This document shows positions 15,030-22,060 of a stretch of DNA of 28,146 nt, in pieces. Every line of letters begins with the position of its first letter. Position 1 is the first letter of the stretch. The DNA comes from DASRRB01 sp036732755. Lineage in GTDB: Bacteria; Planctomycetota; B15-G4; SIAN01. The notes beneath the pieces were generated by a model. It worked only from the letters and a program-made list of their open reading frames with translations, made no database searches and was not told where the DNA came from. The stretch spans positions 1 through 28,146 of the forward strand of contig DAINBU010000060.1 in the NCBI GenBank assembly GCA_036732755.1. Direction: 5' to 3'. Position numbers and translations under genes: made by a program.

Positions 15030-16139
15030 ATGGTTCGCTCGCATGTCGCTCGCGGATCCCTGCTCGCGCTGCCGCTCGCCCTTCTCGCCGCCGGCTCCTC
15101 GACCCCGCCGCCCGGCGACTTCGTCGACCCCGCCCTCGTGCGCCGCGACCTGCTGCAGAAGATGGACGCGCGCATCGACGCCGCGGCCGCGCGCGCCCAC
15201 CTCGAGGCGAGGCTCACGCTCGACGAGGCGATGCCCCTGCCCTACCTCGGGATCGACTCGGACGTCGTCGACGGAAAGATCCGGATCATCGCCGTCTACG
15301 GGCTGACCGGTGCGAAGCGGGCGGGAATCAAGGTCGGCGACCTCCTGCTCGCGTTCGACGGCGAGGCGGTGACGAAGCCGGAGCTCGGGAAGGCGATCCG
15401 CAGCCGCAGGCCGGGGACGGTCGTGACGCTCAAGGTCGTGCGCGAGGGCAAGGAGCTGACGTTCCCGTGCACGATCGGGAAGCGGCCCGAGGAGGACGAA
15501 GACGAGGACGAACAATTCCCCGACCTGCCGCCGCGGCCCGCGCCGTCGACGGCGTCGTTCGCGGCCGACTTCGAGGCGATGAAGCCGGGAGAGCCGCCGG
15601 CGCTCTTCGACTTCGCGCTCGGCGGCCACGGCGCGCCGCCGTCCTGGATCGTCGCCGGGCCCGACGCGGCGCGCGTGCTGCGCCAGGATTCCGCCGACCC
15701 GACCGGGATCCGCTTCCCGATCGCGCTCGCGAGCGGCGTCGACTACGGAAACGTCGTCGGCCGCTGCCGCTTCCGCTACACCGGCGGCGAGGTCGACAAG
15801 GCGGGCGGCGTGATCCTGCGCTACGTCGATCCCGGCAACTACTACGTCGCGCGCGCCAACGCCGCCGAAGGCGACCTGCGCATCTTCCGCGTCGCCAACG
15901 GCCTGCGCCGCACGCTGCCCGACGGCGTGATCAAGGGCGCGAGCGACGACGACGTCTGGCACACGCTCGAGTTCCGGGCCGAGGGCAGCAAGCTCACCGC
16001 CACGCTCGACGGCAAGTTCACCGTGACCGCGTACGACTCCTACTTCCTGCGCGGCCGCGCCGGTCTCTGGACCAAGTCCGACAGCCTGACGGAGTTCGAC
16101 GACGTCAGCTTCGAGCCGATCGCGGCGGTGAAGAAGTAG
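15030..16139 (+). CDS. secreted PDZ-domain protein with C-terminal DUF1080/LamG-like domain
   Basis: I chose the ATG at 15030 because a full AGGAAGGAGG lies at 15012-15021 and a signal peptide follows (about 1-22). The 369-residue product has a helical N-terminal stretch, a PDZ domain (about 70-150, with YLGIDSD, the GAKRAGIKVGDLLLAFDGE core and VTLKVVREGKELTF) and an acidic linker (RPEEDEDEDEQF, 152-163). A beta-rich domain fills about 175-365 (GGVILRYVDPGNYYVARA, WHTLEFRAEGSKLTATLDGK, FDDVSFEPI). The last domain looks like the concanavalin-type 3-keto-disaccharide hydrolase/DUF1080 or LamG fold common in planctomycetes. It has no protease domain, so PDZ would serve as a peptide-binding or scaffold part. 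Its stop lies 11 bases from that of the convergent GNAT gene. Confidence 0.82.
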   Translation: MVRSHVARGSLLALPLALLAAGSSTPPPGDFVDPALVRRDLLQKMDARIDAAAARAHLEARLTLDEAMPLPYLGIDSDVVDGKIRIIAVYGLTGAKRAGIKVGDLLLAFDGEAVTKPELGKAIRSRRPGTVVTLKVVREGKELTFPCTIGKRPEEDEDEDEQFPDLPPRPAPSTASFAADFEAMKPGEPPALFDFALGGHGAPPSWIVAGPDAARVLRQDSADPTGIRFPIALASGVDYGNVVGRCRFRYTGGEVDKAGGVILRYVDPGNYYVARANAAEGDLRIFRVANGLRRTLPDGVIKGASDDDVWHTLEFRAEGSKLTATLDGKFTVTAYDSYFLRGRAGLWTKSDSLTEFDDVSFEPIAAVKK

Positions 16140-16150
16140 GCGCGCGGCGC

Positions 16151-17170
16151 TCACCAGACGTCGCTGTCGCCGATCGTGTAGTAGCAGCGCTGCAGCGCCT
16201 CCTCGCGCGTCGGCGACTCGACGAAGAGGTTCATGCACAGGACGTTGAACCCGGGCTCGGTCCGGAAGCCGGCGGCGAGCGCGTGGCGGAACGTCGGATG
16301 GCGCTCGGGAAGCCACGCTTCGATGCGCGCCTGACCGACGTCCCGCGCTTGCTGGGTCGCGCTTCGCAGCGCGACCGCGAGCGCGGCCTCGTCGTCGGGC
16401 GCGGCGAGGAAGTCGGTCACCGCGAAGATCGGAAGGCCCTGCCACCACGGACGCGTCACGAAGTAGCCGCGCAACCGGCCACGATCGGGCTCACGCAGAA
16501 GGAAACGGCGGTACGGGAGCCACGCGCATTCGTCGTAGCGCCAGCGCAGGTACTCGGCGTCGCGCACGAGCGCCAGCGGGTAGTCGCTCCGGACGCGGTT
16601 CCAGAGCTCGTCCATCTCGCTCCCGAAGCGCGCGACCTCGACGACCTCGAGCGCGCCCGTGTGGCGCCGCCCCACCGCGTCGTCGTCCAGGTCCTCGAAG
16701 AAGTTGCGGTAGAGCACCGGCACGGGCTCGACGAACGGCGTGTAGCGGAGGAAGCGGCGGCCGATCGCATACGCGGCCCGGTTCGGGAAGCCGTAGTGGA
16801 TCGCGTTGCGCGGCATGCTCGACCAGAGCTCGAAGAAGTGGCGCGCGGTGCGCAGGAACGGCCCCTCCTTCTGCAGCCCGCGCCGCCAGCCGGGATGGAC
16901 CATCGAGTCCACGATCTGCGCCGCCACGTGGATCGCGTCGCCGACCTGCACGCGGAGCGGGATCGCGCCGTAGTGCGAGATGATCCGCCCGTCCGACGCG
17001 ACGCCGACGGCCACCTGCTGATCGCGCGGATGCGAGGCGAAGAGCCACCGCCATTGCTCGAGGGTCCGCCGCCCGGTGCGCTCGCCGTCGAAGACTTCAT
17101 TGAACAGTTGGACGATGCCGCGCTCGTCGCCCGCTTCATAGGAGCGCACGGAGTAGGCCGGCTCGACCAT
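16151..17170 (-). CDS. GNAT-family N-acetyltransferase
   Basis: The 339-residue protein begins with YSVRSYEAGDERGIVQLFNEVF, the usual first strand and helix of GNAT enzymes. The central strands and the pantetheine loop follow: QVAVGVASDGRIISHYGAIPL, then IVDSMVHPGWRRGLQKEG (about 86-103), which stands in for motif A. Beyond the first GNAT unit comes a second, longer region (about 200-339) that may be a second GNAT-like lobe, as in some large bacterial acyltransferases. AGGAG lies about eight bases before the ATG. The acceptor is unknown. It faces the AspH/TGT/Rmt operon from the other side of a 68-base spacer, so a shared control region is possible. Confidence 0.8.
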   Translation of the reverse strand: MVEPAYSVRSYEAGDERGIVQLFNEVFDGERTGRRTLEQWRWLFASHPRDQQVAVGVASDGRIISHYGAIPLRVQVGDAIHVAAQIVDSMVHPGWRRGLQKEGPFLRTARHFFELWSSMPRNAIHYGFPNRAAYAIGRRFLRYTPFVEPVPVLYRNFFEDLDDDAVGRRHTGALEVVEVARFGSEMDELWNRVRSDYPLALVRDAEYLRWRYDECAWLPYRRFLLREPDRGRLRGYFVTRPWWQGLPIFAVTDFLAAPDDEAALAVALRSATQQARDVGQARIEAWLPERHPTFRHALAAGFRTEPGFNVLCMNLFVESPTREEALQRCYYTIGDSDVW

Positions 17171-17238
17171 CGAACAACTCCTGCCGCGAGCGACGCGGCT
17201 AGGATACGCCGCCGAGTTCGGTCGCTGGAGCCAATGGG

Positions 17239-17796
17239 ATGTCGACGCGGGAGACCCGGGGATTCCTCGATCCGGCGTCGTTCCCCGCGGCCGCGCTCCT
17301 CGAATCGAACTTCGACGTCATCGCGGCGGAGCTCGCGGAATGCGACGACGGTGAGTTCGTCGACTGGGGCGACGCAGCCGCCTATTCGGGCGTGTGGCGC
17401 GTGCTCGGCATGTACTACTTCCGGCCCGACCACGTCTCGCGTCCGCACCTCGTCGACGTCGAACGGCGCGGCCGGTTCCGGCGCACGCGCGAGCTCGTGA
17501 GGCGCGTGCCGGGACTCGTGGGCGCCGGCTTCACGTGGATCGGACCGCAGACGATCGTCTTCCCCCACTCCGATGAACAGCTCGTCCGCACCGTGCGCGT
17601 GCACATGGGGGTGCGGTGCGATCCGGGCTGCACCATGCAGATCGGCGAACAGGTCCGGTCCTGGGAGCTCGCGCGCTGCTTCGTGTTCGACTCCGCGGAC
17701 CTGCACGTCGTCCGGCACGTCGGGACCCGGCCGCGGATCTCGCTGCTGCTCGAGATCGACCTCGCGCGGGCCCACGACCCCCTCCTTTCGACATGA
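17239..17796 (+). CDS. aspartyl/asparaginyl beta-hydroxylase family (AspH-like) Fe(II)/2-oxoglutarate dioxygenase
   Basis: The 185-residue protein is a minimal AspH-fold dioxygenase. FPHSDEQLVRTVRVHMGV contains His122, matching the first iron ligand. FVFDSADLHVVRHVGTRPRISLLLEID contains His156 as second ligand and Arg166 ten residues later for 2-oxoglutarate, the same spacing as in human AspH. MQIGEQVRSWELAR between them is also typical. The ATG at 17239 follows TGGAG with normal spacing. Its stop overlaps the start of the TGT-like gene (ATGA), so it is the first gene of a coupled operon with two RNA-modification genes. Family members hydroxylate Asp/Asn/His in proteins or free amino acids. 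A ribosomal or translation-factor substrate is a guess from context. Confidence 0.82.
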   Translation: MSTRETRGFLDPASFPAAALLESNFDVIAAELAECDDGEFVDWGDAAAYSGVWRVLGMYYFRPDHVSRPHLVDVERRGRFRRTRELVRRVPGLVGAGFTWIGPQTIVFPHSDEQLVRTVRVHMGVRCDPGCTMQIGEQVRSWELARCFVFDSADLHVVRHVGTRPRISLLLEIDLARAHDPLLST

Positions 17797-18875
17797 CGAC
17801 CGCGCGCGTCCTCGACACCGCACACGGCAAGCTCGCGCTGCCGGCGTTCCTGCCCGACGCGACCAAAGGGGTGGTGCGCACGGTGGACGCGCGCGACCTC
17901 GCGGGCGTCGGCGTCGAGGCGCTCTGCGTCAACGCGTTCCACCTGGCGCAGGAGCCCGGCACGCGCGCGGTCGAGAAGCTCGGCGGGATCCACGAGTTCA
18001 TGGGGTTCGACGGGCCGGTGCTCTCCGACAGCGGCGGCTTCCAGATCCTGTCGCTGATCGAAAGCGGACAGGTCGAGGGCTCCGCCACCAACAAGGGGCT
18101 GCGCTGGCGGAAGAAGGGCGGCGACGGCGAGTTGCTCACGCCGGAGAAGTGCATCCAGTGGCAGGCGCGGCTGGGAGCGGACCTGCAGGTCTGCCTCGAC
18201 CACTGCACGCGTCCGGAAGCACCGCGGGATGAACAACTCGCGAGCGTCGACCACACGATCCGCTGGGCCACGGCGTGCAAAGAGGAGCGCGACCGCATCG
18301 CGCAGCAGAGCGGCCGCTCCGCGCCGCTGCTCGCGGTGGTCCAGGGCGGCGAGGATCGCGAGCTGCGGAAGCGCTGCGCCGAGGCGCTCTTCGAGATCGG
18401 CTTCAACGGCTACGCGTTCGGCGGCTGGCCGGTGCGGACGGACGGCGGGCTCGTCGACGGCGTCGCGCTCGTGGCCGAGCTCGCGCCGAAGGACGTGCCG
18501 CTCTGGGGCCTCGGCATCGGCAAGCCGGAGAACGTCGTCGCCGCCGCGCGCATGGGGTATTCGCTGTTCGACTGCGTCCTGCCGACGCGCGACGCGCGTC
18601 ACGGCCGCATCTACGTGCGCACCGGACTACCGACGGCGCCGACCAACGACCCGCGCTGGTGGGATTACGTCTATCTCGACGACGAGAAGCACGCGGTCGC
18701 CGAGGAGCCGCTCGAGGCGGGCTGCACCTGTCCGACCTGCGCGAAGCACTCGCGCGCCTACCTCCACCATCTACGCACGGTCGAGGATCCGCTCGGGCTG
18801 CGGCTCGCGACGCTCCACAACCTCTCCTTCTTCATGCAGCTGATGCGGGAGCTGCGCGGGGCGCCGGCGGCGTGA
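17793..18875 (+). CDS. tRNA-guanine transglycosylase family protein (divergent TGT)
   Basis: The 360-residue protein has the TGT barrel. General acid Asp79 lies in LSDSGGFQ, Asp136 in LDHCT and Gln184 in AVVQGG are base-recognition residues, nucleophile Asp260 lies in LFDCVLPTRDARHG, and the zinc site is Cys311, Cys313, Cys316 and His342 (GCTCPTC...TLHN). All catalytic and zinc residues are therefore kept. Two substrate-pocket motifs are changed: the usual GGLAVGE loop is GGWPVRTDGG, without the glutamate, and FDEC is LDHC. This suggests a paralogue whose base or RNA substrate differs from standard preQ1/queuine exchange in tRNA. Start (ATGA overlap) and stop (GTGA overlap) are both coupled to neighbours. 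No queuosine-synthesis genes are in the window. Confidence 0.88.
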   Translation: MTTARVLDTAHGKLALPAFLPDATKGVVRTVDARDLAGVGVEALCVNAFHLAQEPGTRAVEKLGGIHEFMGFDGPVLSDSGGFQILSLIESGQVEGSATNKGLRWRKKGGDGELLTPEKCIQWQARLGADLQVCLDHCTRPEAPRDEQLASVDHTIRWATACKEERDRIAQQSGRSAPLLAVVQGGEDRELRKRCAEALFEIGFNGYAFGGWPVRTDGGLVDGVALVAELAPKDVPLWGLGIGKPENVVAAARMGYSLFDCVLPTRDARHGRIYVRTGLPTAPTNDPRWWDYVYLDDEKHAVAEEPLEAGCTCPTCAKHSRAYLHHLRTVEDPLGLRLATLHNLSFFMQLMRELRGAPAA

Positions 18876-19771
18876 GCGAGCTCGACGACGTGGTCGCGGC
18901 GCTCGCCGCGAGCCGGAAGTACCGCTCGCTCGCGCCGGAGCTGCTGCGGCGCGTCGCGCGTCGATCGCTGCGCGGCGGCGGCGGGCAGGACGAGGTGGTG
19001 AAGCGTGCGAAGCGCCGCCTCCACCAGCTCTACGCGGCGTTCCTCGCGCCGCCCGAGCTCGAGCGGGTCGAGAAGCTCGTCGCCGTGCTGCCGCCGGCGC
19101 CCGACGAGGCGACGCTGCGCGCGACCTGCCGCGAGGTCTTGAAGCGCCACGCCTCGACGCGCGAGCGCTCCGAGCCCGACGTCAACTTCTACGGGCAGAT
19201 CTGGAAGGTGACCGGCCCGCCCCGGCGCGTCGTCGACCTCGGCTGCGGGCTCCATCCGTTCGCGCTGCCCTGGATGGGTCTCGCGCGCGACTGCGAGTAC
19301 GTCGCGCTCGACGTCGATTCGCGCATCGTCGCGCCGATCGCGACGCTCCTGCGGGCGATGCGGCAGCGCGGCAGCGCGGCTGCGTTCGATCTGCTCCCGG
19401 ATGAGACCGACGATGGCGCAGGAGAGCGCGACGACGACGCGGAAGAGTCCTCCGCGCGCGACGCGCTGCGCGCCCCCGCCGACGTCGCTTTCTTGATGAA
19501 GCTGCTCCCGACCCTCGAACGCCAGCGCACCGACGCCTCACTGCAACTGCTGCGGACGCTGCGCGCGAAGCACCTCGTGGTGTCGTTCCCGTCCGCGAGC
19601 CTGAGCGGCCGCGACAAGGGGATGGACGCGAGCTACCGCCGCTTTCTCGAAGGCTTGCTGCTGCGGCTCGCGCTGCCGTCGGCCGACCCGAACGCGGCCC
19701 CGCTCGCGGCGGTCGAGGTCGCGTCGGCACGGGAGCCGACGTGGGTCGTGGCGCTCGCTGCGGCCCGCTGA
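18872..19771 (+). CDS. 16S rRNA (guanine-1405-N7) methyltransferase homologue, Arm/Rmt/FmrO family
   Basis: The 299-residue product matches the whole length of the FmrO/Rmt/Arm family. A helical N-terminal domain ends in HASTRER (93-99). NFYGQIWKVTGPPRRVVDLGCGLHPFALPWM carries SAM motif I (122-134). ADVAFLMKLLPTLERQ (about 203-218) and VVSFPSASLSGRDKGM (236-251) are signature segments. Family knowledge: these enzymes methylate N7 of G1405 in helix 44 of 30S subunits and confer high-level resistance to 4,6-linked deoxystreptamine aminoglycosides. An acidic insertion (about 176-195, rich in Asp/Glu) makes it some 20-40 residues longer than known resistance enzymes. The GTG at 18872 overlaps the TGT stop (GTGA). 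High GC like its neighbours suggests a resident gene. Activity is inferred. Confidence 0.85.
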   Translation: MSELDDVVAALAASRKYRSLAPELLRRVARRSLRGGGGQDEVVKRAKRRLHQLYAAFLAPPELERVEKLVAVLPPAPDEATLRATCREVLKRHASTRERSEPDVNFYGQIWKVTGPPRRVVDLGCGLHPFALPWMGLARDCEYVALDVDSRIVAPIATLLRAMRQRGSAAAFDLLPDETDDGAGERDDDAEESSARDALRAPADVAFLMKLLPTLERQRTDASLQLLRTLRAKHLVVSFPSASLSGRDKGMDASYRRFLEGLLLRLALPSADPNAAPLAAVEVASAREPTWVVALAAAR

Positions 19772-19802
19772 GCCTTTCGCCGCGCCGCTACGATCCGCGC
19801 CG

Positions 19803-20492
19803 ATGAGGCTGCGGATCGTCGGACTGCTGCTGCTCGTCGCCGGCGTCACGGCGTCGGCGTGGCTCGCGCGGCCGCGGCCGCTCGCCTTCGCGGCGAGCCT
19901 CGACGCGGCGTATGCCGAGGCGCGGGCGCAGTCGAGCTGGGTCGTCGTCCACGTCCGGCGCGCCGACCGGCCGCTCGGCGCACAGATGGACCGCGAGACG
20001 GTCGCCGACCCGGAGCTCGCGCGCGCGGCGCGCGACGGCTTCGTGCACGCGCGGCTCGACGCGGCGAGCGAGGGGACGCGCGTCGCGCCGCCGCTCGAGC
20101 CGGGGGTCGCGCTCGCGACGCTCGTGACCGACGCGGACGGCGCGATCGTCGCCGAGCTCGACGGCTTCGCGACGACGGCGGAGCTGATCGCCTTTCTCTT
20201 GCGCGTGCGCGCGCGCGCGGACGCCCTGCGCGACGCGGAGACGCCCGCGCTCGTGCGCGCCGAGATCGTCCTCGACCTCGGCGCGACCGCGGCGGCGGAG
20301 CGCCTCCTCGCGTCGCTCCCGGACGAAGCGCGAACACTGCTCCTGCGCGGACGGCTCGGGCTCGCGCGCGGCCACGTGGACGCGGCGCGGCGCGATCTCG
20401 AGGCCGTGGTCGCTCGCTATCCTGCGACGCCCTCCGCGCGCGACGCGGCCCGGCTGCTCGAATCGAACCGGGTCCGGAACGGGATCCGCTGA
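19803..20492 (+). CDS. membrane-anchored thioredoxin-fold-like protein without cysteines, with TPR-like tail
   Basis: The 229-residue protein has one N-terminal hydrophobic helix (about 4-21), a signal anchor or uncleaved signal. The next part (about 30-140) looks like a thioredoxin-like fold of the DUF255/Thioredoxin_7 type: SWVVVHVRRADRPLGAQMDRETVADPEL stands where the CxxC motif and its helix would be, and there is no cysteine in the entire protein. The C-terminal third (about 145-215) is helical and may hold a TPR pair. Redox activity is thus excluded and a binding role more likely. The fold call is by pattern only. No convincing ribosome binding site precedes the ATG. The NHL gene follows after 26 bases. 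Confidence 0.65.
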   Translation: MRLRIVGLLLLVAGVTASAWLARPRPLAFAASLDAAYAEARAQSSWVVVHVRRADRPLGAQMDRETVADPELARAARDGFVHARLDAASEGTRVAPPLEPGVALATLVTDADGAIVAELDGFATTAELIAFLLRVRARADALRDAETPALVRAEIVLDLGATAAAERLLASLPDEARTLLLRGRLGLARGHVDAARRDLEAVVARYPATPSARDAARLLESNRVRNGIR

Positions 20493-20518
20493 AGCGCCGG
20501 GAATCCTGGAGACTCGCG

Positions 20519-21640
20519 ATGGCCCGTCCCGATCCGCGTCCCGATCCGCGTATGCGCCGCCATTCGCCGTGGGTCTTGCTCGGCGCGGCGCTCGCCGTCG
20601 CGTCGACCGCGCTCGCTCCCGCCGCGTTCGCGCAGGAGCCGGCGAAGAAGGCGGGCGCGATCGTCCCCGACGCGCCGAGCCCGACGCGGCTGGGCAGCGG
20701 CCGCCACGTCTACGAGTGGGTGCACGACTGGGCGAAGCTGCCGGCCGGGATGACGCAGCTCGGGCCCACGCACGGCGGGATCGTCGTCGATGCGAAGAAC
20801 AACGTCTACTGCGCCACCAACAACGACAAGGTCCTCCTGATCTTCGCGCCCGACGGCAAGTGCCTCGGCACGTGGGAGAAGGCGCAGCCCGAATGGGGCA
20901 AGCAGCCGGGCGAGCACCTGCACGGGCTCTGCATCCAGAAGGAGGGCGACGCGGAGTTCATCTACGCGGCGGCGCTCGGCCGCAAGACGGCGGTGAAGCT
21001 CACGCTCGACGGCAAGCTCGTGTGGGAGATCGGGTATCCGAAGGAGTCGGGGATCTACCAGGATCCCAACGGCTACAGCCCGACCGGCATCGCGGCGCTG
21101 CCCGACGGCGGCTTCGTCGTGGCCGACGGCTACGGCACGTCGTGGCTGCATCTCTACGACAAGGCGGGCAAGTACGTGAAGAGCTTCGGCGGGTCCGGGA
21201 CCGAGGTCGGCAAGTTCCAGACGTGCCACGGACTGTGCGTCGACGGGCGTGGCGAGAAGCCGCTGCTCTTGATCGCCGACCGCCACAGCAGCCGCCTGCA
21301 GCACTTCACGCTCGCCGGCGAACCGGTCAAGGTCTACGACAAAGAGCTGCGTCTGCCGTGCGTCCCCAACGTCGTGAACGGCGACGGCGACGTCGTGATC
21401 CCCGACCTGCAGGGCCGCGTCACGATCTTCGACAAGGAGATGAAGCTCGTGACCCACCTCGGCGACAACGAGGACCCCGGGCTGCGCGGCAACTACGGCG
21501 TCCCCGTCGAGAAGTGGAAGGACGGGCAGTTCACCGCGCCGCACGGCGGCACCTGGGACCACGACGGCAACCTCTACGTCATGGACTGGAACGTCGTCGG
21601 GCGCGTGTCGAAGCTGCAGCGGATCAAGTCGGCGAAGTGA
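20519..21640 (+). CDS. secreted NHL-repeat beta-propeller protein
   Basis: The 373-residue protein has an extended N-region (RPDPRPDPR), a hydrophobic core and a likely signal cleavage after AFA (38). Repeated blade motifs follow: GGIVVDAKNNVYCATNNDKVLLIFAPDGKC, GIAALPDGGFVVADGYGTSWLHLYDKAGKYVKSFGG and GGTWDHDGNLYVMDWNVVGRVSKLQ are classic NHL repeats, giving about six blades. Relatives include peptidyl-alpha-hydroxyglycine lyase-like and sugar-binding propellers of planctomycete-type genomes. No catalytic set can be assigned. I chose the ATG at 20519, which has GGAGA at 20508-20512. An in-frame ATG at 20552, after a duplicated 12-base unit, would give a more normal signal peptide and is a real alternative. 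Confidence 0.82.
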   Translation: MARPDPRPDPRMRRHSPWVLLGAALAVASTALAPAAFAQEPAKKAGAIVPDAPSPTRLGSGRHVYEWVHDWAKLPAGMTQLGPTHGGIVVDAKNNVYCATNNDKVLLIFAPDGKCLGTWEKAQPEWGKQPGEHLHGLCIQKEGDAEFIYAAALGRKTAVKLTLDGKLVWEIGYPKESGIYQDPNGYSPTGIAALPDGGFVVADGYGTSWLHLYDKAGKYVKSFGGSGTEVGKFQTCHGLCVDGRGEKPLLLIADRHSSRLQHFTLAGEPVKVYDKELRLPCVPNVVNGDGDVVIPDLQGRVTIFDKEMKLVTHLGDNEDPGLRGNYGVPVEKWKDGQFTAPHGGTWDHDGNLYVMDWNVVGRVSKLQRIKSAK

Positions 21641-21675
21641 CGCGCCGGCGGCGCGCGGTAGCGAGGATCGGAACC

Positions 21676-22041
21676 ATGGGCGTTCGATCGATGCGGAGGG
21701 CGGCCGCGGCGGGGATCGCGTGCGTCGTGGCGCTCGCTTGCGGCTGCACGGTCGTGAAGCCGGTCGTCTGCACGTTCACCTATCCCATCGACGAGATGTC
21801 GGCGAGCCTCGCGGCGCCGCACGACGACTCGGAGGACTACGCGCAGATCCCGCCGCCGCTCCTCTTCGCCACGGCGCCGATCCTGATCCCGCTGCGCTTC
21901 GTCACGCTCTCGATCATGGGCGCGGCGGGCGGGCTCGTCAGCGGCTTCGCGACCGACTTGAACGTCGTGATCTGGAACTTCGACCACCTGCTCGAGAACC
22001 TCACCCGGCCGTTCCGGACCAACGCGAAAAAGCCGGAGTGA
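21676..22041 (+). CDS. small putative lipoprotein, function unknown
   Basis: The 121-residue product has a basic N-terminus, a hydrophobic core and a CGC pair (Cys22, Cys24), of which one is probably lipidated. After a short loop (YPIDEMSASLAAPHDDSEDYAQIPPPLL) comes a second hydrophobic stretch (about 62-92, Gly/Ala-rich) that could insert into a membrane. GAGGA lies nine bases before the ATG at 21676. A small GC-only hairpin (21641-21655) lies between it and the NHL gene. I do not recognise the family. Some planctomycete-like genomes carry similar YceK-type small lipoproteins, but the match is too weak to name it. Confidence 0.65.
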   Translation: MGVRSMRRAAAAGIACVVALACGCTVVKPVVCTFTYPIDEMSASLAAPHDDSEDYAQIPPPLLFATAPILIPLRFVTLSIMGAAGGLVSGFATDLNVVIWNFDHLLENLTRPFRTNAKKPE

Positions 22042-22060
22042 ACGGCGGCGAGCACCCGCG

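Noticed and set aside
11797..15306. Very long open frame (about 1169 codons) on the plus strand opposite the M16 protease gene
   Set aside because: It is extremely Arg/Leu/Ala/Asp-rich without domain motifs, as expected for the antisense of a GC-rich gene. The minus strand has a signal peptide, a zinc motif and normal codon use.
14967..16448. Open frame of 493 codons on the minus strand opposite the PDZ protein gene
   Set aside because: It has no motifs, and the plus-strand frame has a perfect ribosome binding site, a signal peptide and domains.
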